DNA of 64,000 nucleotides from assembly GCA_026929865.2 (NCBI GenBank), contig CM049416.1, positions 19,157,001-19,221,000 on the forward strand. Direction: 5' to 3'. Below, one piece after another: positions 47,124-64,000 of this stretch. Source of the DNA: Hyperoplus lanceolatus (lineage: Eukaryota; Chordata; Actinopteri; Uranoscopiformes; Ammodytidae). Position 1 is the stretch's first letter; each line of letters begins with the position of its first letter. A program made the translations under genes and the position numbers. The notes below the pieces were generated by a model. The model saw only the letters and a program-made list of their open reading frames with translations. It made no database searches and was not told the origin of the DNA.

Positions 47124-49560
47124 GTGGGAAACACGGTGTTGGCCGGCTCCAGTGTCCAGATGTTCTATAACCTCCACCCTAATAAGAGGAACTTAGTTAC
47201 TCCAGTCAGCAGGAATCCCATCCTTCTCCTTACTAACAGACACACAGTTCAAACAAACAGTTAGAAATTGTGCGGTTAGAATGGTTAGACACTAAAATAC
47301 AGTTTACAACTATAATAGCATAAGGACAAATATTTAACTTTTACCCCATCAACAATATCCTCCCTCCTCTATACCTCTATTTCTAAATACATAAATTATA
47401 CAAAATGGTTAAACTTATTATTTTCCTATTGACTACTCAACAGTCCACAACCCCCTGTTATTCACTTTGCAATGGTAATAAAATGGACTAAAGCAGCAAA
47501 ATATTCACAATTGAGAAGTTAAAACTAGGGTAAAATGTTCAATCAATTACTGAATTAGCTGCGATTAAAGATTGTTTTTCTTTCCATTGAATAATTGATA
47601 AATCGTGTGTCACTTCAACTAAAGTAGAACGTCTTTCTTGTGAGCATGGATCCCTAATATAAAGTCTTCTTCCTCCCCATCCCCACTCCTCAGGCTCCAT
47701 CATGGGCGTTCGTCATGAGCGCTCTGGGCCTTTTCATTTACCAGTCGCTGGACGCCATTGACGGGAAGCAGGCCCGGAGGACCAACAGCAGCTCGCCTCT
47801 CGGGGAGCTCTTTGACCACGGCTGCGATGCCGTCTCCACAGGTTAGCAGACACAGCCTATCCCAATCTGTCCCTGCGTTCCAATCAATCCCCATACTTTC
47901 TGCTATTTAGTATGGTAGAAAAAAAATATTAAAGATGTCCCAATTCTCATGGTCGGGTTTAGTATGCTTAAAAATACCCGGATGTCTACTACAGCCAGCC
48001 GAGATTTTTAGTGTTTGAATCAGCATGCGATTTAGGGCGATTCTGACCCACAATAATCCAGTGCGCACCGGAAGTGACGTCACATCGACAGAGCCTTTGT
48101 ATGAAAAACAACCAGGGATGCAACGGATATAAAAGCAAGAGGCAAGATCAAGGCGCAATGTTATGATGAAATAAATTAAAGTAAATTTTGTTTTTTCTAA
48201 TTTCTTCCTTCAGTCTTTGTTGCTGTGGGAACGTGCATTTCGTGTGGAGTAGGACATTACCCCGACTGGATTTTCTTCTGTGGTTTCATCGGGATGTTCA
48301 TGTTCTTCTGCGCCCACTGGCAGACCTACGTGTCAGGGACCCTCCGCTTTGGCCTGTAAGTCCTGCAGCAGTCAGTGGCGCTAGGTTTTCATAATAGTAA
48401 TAATAAAACGGATTAAGCTCTGCTCGTATATAATGTTTATCTTGTCACTTAAAGGTGCAGTATGCAGTTTCAGGTGAGGGGGATTTGTTTATACTTGCAT
48501 AGCCTGCGTTTGGTTTGCAAAAAGATTTTTTTTCTACATGTTGTTCTTAGTATTGAATCATTTTCTCATCATAAATCAAAACAAAATCATTTTGGGGAAC
48601 TTGCTGGAACCAAACCTTAAGACTAAAATATGTTTGTAGAAAAAGCTGCTGTAATTAATAACAGTGAAACGGTAACTTTTCAGGTAGCTTTCTTACTTCA
48701 AACAGTGTTCCAGGGATCCAATTTTTCTGTGAAGAACGTTTGTTAGACCTTAGAACATTTTCATTTCTCTGACACGCCCAAGTAACATAGTGCACTTTTT
48801 AAAGTTAAAGGATAAGGTGATATGAAAAGGGATAATAGTTGGATGGAAGTTGAACTATGATATAAAAAGTCATAAATGATTAGCTTGTATCTCATATAAT
48901 GACTTTGCATGGGGAGATTTTATTATTGACCTAATTTAATGAAATACCCCCAATGGAAAGTAATAGTGAGACTAAAGTAAGTTTTCATATGTTTTTCTTT
49001 TAAAAGTGGACTTTGTTACTTTTAGTTGTGCCAAAGAAGTGAACATTTTCTAAGGTATATTCTCGTGACTGAAAAAACAAATTTCCTCATGGGAAAATGT
49101 GATTCCTGAAACACTGTTTGAAGTTAGAAAGCTTCCTTAAAAGTTACTATTTCACAATTCTTGTTTACAACAGCAGGACCAACAGTTTGGTTTACATATT
49201 CTGGTCTTAAATTTGGTGCAGGTGCACCAAAATAATTTAGTTTTGATTTATGATGATAGGATTATTCAATACTAAGAATTACATGTAGAGAAGATATATT
49301 TTGTAAAATAACTGCAGGCTCTGCCAATGTAAACAAATCCCCCTCCCCTGAAACGGCACACTGTACCTTTTTAAATGGGCTTCCATAATAACCTCTTCCT
49401 TGTTACTTCTTCCACAGGATCGATGTGACGGAGGTGCAGATTGCCATCATGCTCATGTATTTGATGACAGCTGTCGGTGGAGTGGGCCTTTGGGAAGCAA
49501 CGGTGACTTGTGATTAATATATTATTTTGTACAGTCACATGTACAAAATGCACAAATGCT

Positions 49561-49608
<48 letters not shown>

Positions 49609-52600
49609 CAAGGAACACTTTCATTTCACCTCGAGTGTATATAGTCTGCTAGTTTTCACACTAATCAGTTCGTAGCTTTTAGTCGTCCTTCTAGCCTTTT
49701 AAATAGACTTTTGTTTTTTGACTTTTACTCTGTGCTGCCTTTGGAGGCTTGCCTTAACATCACATGAGAGAAGTCAGAAGGTAAATATGGGTACTAGCTA
49801 TTAAACGCCATGGCAACAGGTCATCAATTGGGACATGATCTGGCTCAAAAAGTTGATGATGTCATCCGCATTTTATTATTTCTGTTTTGTTTTTCTTTGC
49901 GTTGCCCTCCCGTCATGCATTGACATGCCTGCCGCAGCTATCACACATTCCTTCTTTTCGTAAAGGGAGAAACGCTTTGTGTCGTTACATTAATTTTGAC
50001 CCTGGCGTGTTTCCGTAGCTGCCAGTCATTGGAGTGAAGCTGTACGTCTTCCCCATCATCGGCATCACCGGAGGAGCCATCTTCTCCTGCTACAACTACT
50101 TCTACGCCATTTTGAACGGAGGCGTCGGAAAGAACGGCTCCACTGTGGCTGTAAGTAATGTCATGTGGCTTTATTGGAACAGCGTACAAAAGAAAACATT
50201 AACCTTGTTTAAAGCAAGGAGAGATGTATTGTACCAAGTGTCAGCAAATTTAATATTAAGAAAATAGAATAATAAAATGGTACAAAAATAAATATACGAC
50301 ATACAATGATATTTTAACATTAAAAAGATTACAAGATACAATGATATATAAATACATAGGATAACACATTAAAAAGGTTCCAAAAAATGCCCAACATTGC
50401 ATATTTTATACAAATATTGCATGCGCATATTCACAATAAAGACGAAATGTACAGACAGACATGCCAGGCCCAATGTTATTTAGCAGATAACATATTATTA
50501 TTCATGCTACTTATATTCTCGCTTGTTTAGGACACCAGTGTGTTAACTCCTGGTTTGCACATCGGCCTCATGCTCACGCTGGCCTTCATCATCTTCAAGA
50601 AGTCGTCCAGCCTCCTGTTTGAGCACCACCCCTGTCTCTACCTGCTCACCTTCGGCATGGGCATCGCCAAAATCTCCAACAAGCTGGTGGTAGGTTCATC
50701 CTGTTGTTAACAGCAGTTATTATTATCCTGGTTGGTGATGGAAAATGCCTGTGGTTTCAGCACTGCAGCAATTATCACTTTGTTGTGTATCTGTTCACAG
50801 CCCAGCACTACAAACCTTATGTTGTTTTTAACGAACAATCTCCGTCAGAGCAATCGTCTCTGATTTTAATATATTGCGTTTACTTTGACTGTTTCACAAT
50901 AAAAGCCAGTTTTATTTTTTTGGCAGTTTTTGAATAGAAGGAAGCAGTAACTTAAGGTAGTAGGACAGTAAGCGGTGAGTGTGATATCGGTGAGAAAATA
51001 TTAAAAACTGTACCTGCTGCATTCTTTCTCCTGTGAATGGAGTGCGATGAAAACAATTTATATACAAATAAATTATACAAAAAACGTGTCCGATATAATT
51101 TAAAATCTTGACTTCACTAAGTGAAATCATTATGTTCCTTTTAATGAAGCTCCCTCTATCGTTGCATCTGTTCAAAGCCATCTAGGTTTGTTTTCTTGTG
51201 TTTCCTCTTTTTGTAAATAATTAGATAACTCGGCACAAATTGTATTTCTTCATATAATTCTTCATATAATTCGGTACACAATGTATTAAATCAGTGTTTT
51301 TTTCTTCTTCTTTTTGACTGGTATCTTTGTAGGTTGCACACATGACCAAGAGTGAACTGTACCTCCCGGACACAGCCTTTGTGGGCCCCGGCCTCCTCTT
51401 CCTCAACCAGTACTTCAACAGCTTCATAGACGAGCACATAGTTCTCTGGATCGCCATGGTGAGTGCTACACACATTTAAATTAGTTTTATGATTCTTGCT
51501 TCTTTAAAAAAAACAACAGTGTAACGGTAACTTCCAAGGAAGCTTTCTAACTTCAAACAGTGTTCAGGAGATCCAATTTTCCTGTGAGTAAATCAAGTTG
51601 ATTCAGTTATAAGAATATACCTTTAGAACAAGCTCACTTCTCTGATACACCCAAAGTTACATAGTGCACCTTTTAATCTTGCTACTGTTTAACTGTATAG
51701 TACTATAGTGTGTCACTCATTGATAATCTAATCAATCACTTCTACTTGATTTTTATCAGTAAAAAGTAGTTTATGAGTGATTGGCTCAGTCTGTTTTAGA
51801 GATAAGGTGATTAAAAAACACCCGATTTGCACTCAGCACAGCCTTGAATGAGCCCAAAACACTCCCGTGAAGGTTGATACTCCAGAAATGATCAGACATT
51901 GACACGATTAGGGGGTAATTGTCTAAGTGGCTGTTTGGATTCTGTGGAAGCAAACGTAATGAAACATGTTTTGAAAAAATGTTGCAGCCGTTTCAAAGAA
52001 GAGTACTGTTCAACCAGATAAACAAACAAGACCTTGATGATCATGATTATTGCCTTCCATTCGTTGCATACCTGATATTATTAAAAGCTATACATTATGG
52101 GGATAACTTAATGAAATACCAGCCAATAAAAAAAAACAACAGGACAGATTGACTAACTGGAAAAACAGCTCAGGGTATCTTTGTACACGTAAGCACAGTG
52201 CCTTCTTTTGCTCCCGTCTTGCTCAGCTGGCTTTCACTTCAGGGATCATTTGAGTTTCTGCCTGGGGGGGGGGTTAACCCTCCTACTGACATCTATGGCC
52301 CATGTTATCTTGCTTATCATCAGGGTTTCATCAGCAGAGCTCAGTTTCAACACTGGGTACTGTATGTCAACTGCCTTTAAGGCATCTCGTAGCCAGTTGA
52401 ACCAGAAATATCCCTCCTGCTTGAGCACACAGTGTAAAATCTGTTGCATACATTTTTCACAACAACAACCAAAATCATAGTAAATCATGCAAATGTATGA
52501 CATTCTCTGTATTAGTGTTAGCCTTGAACCAGATTCATGTGTCTAGTGTTATGTAAGCTAATTACTATGGAGCTGCAACAACATCCAACAAATCCACACT

Positions 52601-53389
52601 TTTTTTTTTTTACCAACATCTGTTTACAAAATAAATAGGCCTTTTGACAAGTCATGGCAGGCAAAACAGGTATTACACCTGGTGTATTAAACATGCTGGC
52701 TCACTGGCTTTGCATTATGTGACACGTCAAAGTGTCTGCTGTGAAAAAGGTCTAATAAGAATGATGAGTGGAAACACCCGTGTGGGTGGACCAAGGATGT
52801 GTGGCACCTACAAGGCAACCTCACATGAAATATGATGCAGTATTGACAATGTTGAAAAAATAGGGGAAGATAGTAAACCTGTTGATAAAACCATTTAGCA
52901 CTACAATTAAGTCAAATCTGGTAAATAAAAGTGGTAGTCTCCAAAATCAATTGCTAGTTTATTAAAGGTGCTCTGAGGAACTTTTCGGTTTGTGTTCATT
53001 CTTGTACCCCCCCCCCCCTTAGGACAAAAGCGGTAGTGTTTTTACAACGCCAGCTGTTATTCCCGAGTGAGCGTCCCCATGACAAAGGCATTAAGAAAAA
53101 CGATATAAAAATAGAATTGTTTGCACTGATGGTCTCATTTGCTGTTACACGTCATTTATGATCATAAGAGTAAAACATTTGACTATTTCAGAAATATTTA
53201 AATGTTACAGGAGTACTGTATACATTTTTATTTGGAATTTTAATATTTTATCCTACCCCTTCTTCCTCTCAGGTCTTCACTCTTCTGGACCTAGCGCGCT
53301 ACTGCACGGCCGTGTGTCTCCAGATCGCGTCCCACCTGCGCATCCAGGTGTTCAGCATCACGCCGCCGGGCCCCTCCAAACGCGACTGA
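45558..53389 (+). CDS. chpt1: Cholinephosphotransferase 1 (chpt1), 8 coding exons
   Basis: Integral membrane enzyme of the CDP-choline (Kennedy) pathway that moves phosphocholine from CDP-choline to diacylglycerol, giving phosphatidylcholine, in Golgi/ER membranes. Exons: 45558-45797, 47694-47841, 48214-48355, 49418-49502, 50019-50150, 50531-50689, 51333-51458, 53273-53389; phases agree, 1,149 bp, 382 residues (human about 406). The start is the ATG of [20 protein letters not shown], which matches the family N-terminus. Exon 2 carries the CDP-alcohol phosphotransferase motif D-x2-D-G-x2-A-R-x8-G-x3-D-x3-D, in [10 protein letters not shown] and GELFDHGCD, with all acidic residues present. Several hydrophobic segments follow (for example [20 protein letters not shown]). 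CEPT1 is the main alternative; synteny with mybpc1 and gnptab favours chpt1. Confidence 0.95.
46704..46729 (+). repeat. (GT)n microsatellite
   Basis: About 13 GT units in chpt1 intron 1. Confidence 0.9.
47080..47117 (+). repeat. (CA)n microsatellite
   Basis: About 19 CA units in chpt1 intron 1. Confidence 0.9.
47871..48180 (-). mobile_element. MITE related to 20779-21201, one end lost
   Basis: Starts CCCTGCGTTCCAATC and shares 'ggcgattctgacccacaat', 'cagtgcgcaccgg' and 'gatcaaggcgcaatgttatg' (the reverse complement of 'cataacattgcgccttgatc' in 20779-21201). The far terminal repeat is missing. It ends about 33 bp before the acceptor of chpt1 exon 3 (48214). Confidence 0.65.
48449..49374. mobile_element. 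TTAA-bounded fold-back element filling chpt1 intron 3
   Basis: TTAA at 48449-48452 and 49371-49374. The terminal repeats share 'gagggggatttgttta', and inverted similarity continues for about 350 bp per arm ('attcttagtattgaat', 'catcataaatcaaaac', 'aacttcaaacagtgtt'). Length 926 bp, non-coding. It occupies most of intron 48356-49417 and its right end is about 43 bp before exon 4. Confidence 0.75.
49563..49607 (+). repeat. (CA)n microsatellite
   Basis: About 22 CA units in chpt1 intron 4. Confidence 0.9.
51507..51680. mobile_element. Fragment of the 48449-49374 fold-back family
   Basis: Shares 'aacggtaactt', 'agctttctaacttcaaacag', 'ggagatccaattttcctgtg' and 'acatagtgcaccttttaa' with the arms of the 48449 element. 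It lies just after chpt1 exon 7. Confidence 0.6.
51681..52961 (+). other. chpt1 intron 7, central part
   Basis: About 1.3 kb of intron without recognised exon or element. Short frames at 51919-52152 and 52198-52480 have no coding signature. Confidence 0.45.
52962..53201 (+). mobile_element. TTAA-type MITE, family A, copy 3
   Basis: Begins TTAAAGGTGCTCTGAGGAAC and shares 'caaaagcggtagtgtttt', 'atgacaaaggcatta' and 'ttgcactgatggtctcattt' with the copy at 61404-61663. The right end is degraded near 53,201, about 70 bp before chpt1 exon 8. Confidence 0.7.
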
Positions 53390-55040
53390 TGTCCTGCCCG
53401 GCGGGAGGAGGGGGCTGGGGGGGACGCAGACCTCTCCCCACTCCTGAAAGCAGACAACTACCACCACGAGGACGGACCCTCCAACCCAAGACACTGCAGC
53501 CTTGACAAAGTGACCACATCAGAGTAAAAAAAAAGAACTGCCTCTGCCACCAGATGGGGAAGAAAATATATAATAAAACACTACAAACCAAAAAAGAAAA
53601 AAAAAAGTTTTGAAAAGCATGGATCTAATGAACGGGGGAAAAATGACAAGGGATCAGAAGTTTTTTCCTCATTGGCTGTCTGTTGTAGCCGATGAGTTGA
53701 TCGTTTTAATTTTAAACATCAGTTGCATGTTAGAAAAGTAAAGTTCAGATTTTTTTTTACATCATCCTGCTTGTTCAAACCCAAATACCAAAATGCTTGC
53801 TTTAACACAGGCACTTTTTTTTTTTAGCTTGGGCAAATATCAGAGCAATTTTATCTGCTTTAAAATGTACAGGCGCATGTCTGATGTGTGAGATTGTATT
53901 TAGGATGCATAAATCTGCAACAAACACAGCTGCTCAGTGAGGTACAAGCTCTCTGATGTAAGCCCAAACTGAAAGGACCTGTTTTAAAGTTTTCCAAAAA
54001 AAAAATGTTTTTAAATTCTGAAATGAATATAACTGAATCTGACACGAATCAGGGCCTAGAAAACAACAAATTAATTACCTTTTTAAAACCTCATACTTTC
54101 GGATGAAGTTTGCAATGTGGGCAAATTTGTCAACGGGCTGTGTGGATGGGAGGGGGTTTACGGTGTGTGTTAGTGCTGAAAACGACGACAGGTTTTCTGT
54201 AAGGCTTCCCTCACAAACATGTTTTTACTAATAATATATTTATTTCCTGATACTCATCTCATCCTACAGTCCTGGAAGAAAAACAACAAACAACAAAACA
54301 CACACCCGTAGCGCCGTCGCCCGATGAAGCATTAACACACACGACTCGTTCTGCTTTCTTTGTTCTTCTCCCTGAAGGGCTAATAGGTAATTGTTATTCG
54401 TGATTGTACAGAATTCAACTGGAGACGCCTTAAAATATTTGTTTGTAATTAATGCTTAACTTGTGAATATTTAAAACGGCTTTGTACGTTTAGTTTTTCC
54501 ACTGAAGTATCGTACCAGATGCAACAATAGTAATAATACATTGCAACTGGAAGTTTTTTTTTTAACTGTTCACACCATAAGGTTTCTCCACTTATACAAA
54601 TGTATTTGATGCATATGTGAGGGTTTTATTTTGTTGGATAATCAGTTATTTGTAATGATTGATTCTTACTGAATAGTTCTAATCTAAACTGACTTGGTAT
54701 TCAGGTGCATTGGGTTAAAAAGGGAGATTTCTGTAGTGCCGGTGAACAATTTAAAGGTTAAAAAAAATGGTATTCTTTCATTTTATTTGGGTAAATTCAA
54801 ATGATCTTCCTCTCAGATTCTGCTACTTCAGGATTTATGGACATTATAGAGGGGGCTGTCATAACAACAACACCACTATTTTGCATAATTTACGATGGAC
54901 TTTGGAACTATGCATTTAAAAAGGTACAACTTTGATTTCAACACTATGTTGCACTCTTCAATAAGACAGTACTACTCCTTTCTACTAACAGGTATGAGTG
55001 GAAACGATTGTAATAAAGAAAATATTTTTCATGTGACTTG
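53390..55040 (+). other. chpt1: chpt1 3' UTR with poly(A) signal
   Basis: AT-rich 1.6-kb stretch after the stop codon. AATAAA at 55012-55017 (gtaataaagaaa) is followed by a T-rich region; an earlier weaker option (aatataaaat-like words near 53,570) is possible. The UTR ends about 0.35 kb from the poly(A) signal of the convergent gnptab. Confidence 0.6.
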
Positions 55041-55373
55041 TACTCCTTTACTTAAGTCTCGTACACCAGTGTAAAAAATGTACACTATATATCTTTTTAG
55101 TTTTACAACAAACAAAAAGTAGTAGGTAATGCATAACTATGTAGCAGCTACTACAATTTGTTGTACCTTATTGTAAAGTGTTCCCCTTTTAAACAACAGA
55201 CTGATTTTTATGTATGACCTAAATCTGAGAAGCAACATGTGACTAGTTGTAGATAAATGTAGTGGAGTAAAACAGTTCAACATTTGCGTCTGAAATGCAG
55301 TGGTGTAGGAAGTAGCACTAAATGCAAATACTAAGCCAAACAATACGCCAACAATGACTGAAACACATCACAT

Positions 55374-56832
55374 TTTATTTCAGTCAGAGGAGCCATTGAA
55401 CTGATGCAATCCGAGGGAATCCCATTTCCATATACAGTATCTTCCTCATCACATGACTCTTATGGGCAGAAACGCTGACAGTACCTAGTATTACACTTCC
55501 ACTTGAGTCATTATAGTAAAGAACTTTGTAAAATTGGCATTCAGAAGAAAAAGTTGGAGCGCAGTGTTTGAGGCTGTGTTTACATTCTGCCGCATTCAAA
55601 ATGGGTTGCATCATTCGCCGGGCTCAACGTCACAATAATACAATCAAAATAAGTTACAGAAACATGCTGAGGGGGTCTGAATTTCAGACAGTAGCGAGCC
55701 TGCTGAGTCCCACGGGGACACACACACAGGCTGCCATGAAAGCTGTTGCATCACTTACATCGATTACATTGACACCACTAAGAATGATAAATCATATTAT
55801 ATCCTACATCCCATTCATTCTCATTGTATAATCCCTAGATTAAGTTGTGATGTGGTGGCCAACATTTATAAGAAAACATTTAAAAAACAAACAAACAGAT
55901 CAACAAAAAGAAAACTCAAACAAGCAGGAATGAACAACGAAGGCACTTCAAGTTTTCAGCCAGCCATTATTTTACATTATAATATCATATAATTACTTTA
56001 CCCTCCATTTCTTTAAAATGATACTGTAGAAGTAAAAACCAAACTCAATTGGGCTGCAAGATGCTTTTTTCTTCTTCATATAATCAATCGATCTTTTGGT
56101 CTATAAAAATGTGAAAAAATGGCCATTACAATTTACCAGCACCCCAGAAAATAATTTCGTGTTACACTCTAAAAAGATATACTTACAATTTTGATCTCAT
56201 TTAAGGAGCTGATACCAGCAATGTGTTTGGCATTTCGGTCATGGACTAATTGACTAAATAGTTTTAGCGTTGAACACACCAGTTTTTGAGTTTTATGGTA
56301 AGACTTGTTGCAGACACACAAACGCACACGTTGTGCACACACACGAAATGCGTCCAGCCGCTAGTAAATGTCTCACACTTTAACATCACATCAATTAATG
56401 ACACGGTGAGGGGGGTGGGACATTGAGGCAAGTGGTACAGGAGTAAGTTTGTGTGAGTGTGAGTGTGAGTGTGTGTGCGTGTGTGTGTGTGTGTGTGTGT
56501 GAGTGAGTGTGTCGTACATACAAAAAAAGTCCCAGATGCCCCCAGTGGAAGAAACCAAGATGTACACGCTTCCTTTTTTGTCTGGCTGCCATTTCGGTTT
56601 TTCACCGACCAGCTCCATCCATCACTCATTCGACTAAAATGTCTCATCACCTTTGCACCATCACCGCGTCTTCTGTTGTCGGAGCTGATGCAACATATGG
56701 GACACTGAGGACACTTGAGAGTTCAGTTTACAGCCCAGTCCACCCCTCCCTGTTCTGGACCCGCTCCTGTCTGTGGAAGGGGGGTGGAGAGGTTCCGAGC
56801 GAGAGAGGAGAGGAGGGAATTATTTCCCCCGG
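55374..56832 (-). other. gnptab: gnptab 3' UTR with poly(A) signal
   Basis: On -, sequence after the gnptab stop codon runs to an AATAAA at 55379-55374 (TTTATT on +). It contains a (GT)n tract at about 56448-56510. No separate gene was recognised, although several short frames exist. Confidence 0.55.
56448..56510 (+). repeat. (GT)n/(GA)-interrupted microsatellite
   Basis: GT-rich tract with gtga interruptions in the gnptab 3' UTR (CA-rich in the mRNA sense). Confidence 0.85.

Positions 56833-64000
<7,168 letters not shown>

Larger units (their letters stand above)
45798..47693 (+). other. chpt1 intron 1
   Basis: A 1.9-kb intron with a (GT)n tract at 46704-46729 and a (CA)n tract at 47080-47117. 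No exon or transposon recognised. Confidence 0.6.

Overview
The window is nuclear DNA of a teleost fish, probably a spiny-rayed one (inferred, not proven). Evidence: orthologues of mybpc1, chpt1 and gnptab in the conserved vertebrate order and orientation (mybpc1 +, chpt1 +, gnptab -), short introns of about 80-120 bp in mybpc1, many (CA)n tracts, tRNA-type SINEs, an L2-type LINE, a Tc1 element and many small TTAA-flanked inverted-repeat elements.

Layout. 1-19,200: mybpc1 (slow myosin-binding protein C) on +, from an N-terminal 42-bp exon to two alternative 3' ends; the initiator exon was not found. 19,200-45,500: an intergenic block made almost wholly of mobile DNA. Its centre is an about 18.1-kb inverted-repeat element (21,209-39,332) carrying a multi-exon KDZ-superfamily (Zisupton-like) transposase gene that is still open over 902 codons. 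The element has itself received MITEs, a dead LINE and a 1-kb G-rich minisatellite, and holds a minus-strand zinc-ribbon exon of unknown function. It is flanked by a fold-back element and a MITE on the left, and by a second fold-back, a hAT-like element and a 5'-truncated L2-type LINE with an open reverse transcriptase on the right. 45,558-55,035: chpt1 (cholinephosphotransferase), 8 coding exons, 382 codons. 55,360-64,000: the 3' part of gnptab on -, convergent with chpt1 across only about 0.35 kb; SYCP3, which lies here in mammals, is absent.

The three host genes do unrelated jobs (sarcomere thick filament, phosphatidylcholine synthesis, lysosomal enzyme tagging) and are neighbours by ancestral synteny only. 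The most notable item is the large KDZ element: intact-looking transposase, matching terminal and subterminal inverted repeats, and a tandemly triplicated exon of which one copy is frame-breaking. A second theme is the number of TTAA-bounded MITEs, several lying within tens of bases of host splice sites.

All exon limits come from reading splice sites and protein similarity by eye. Family names rest on remembered family features, not on searches.
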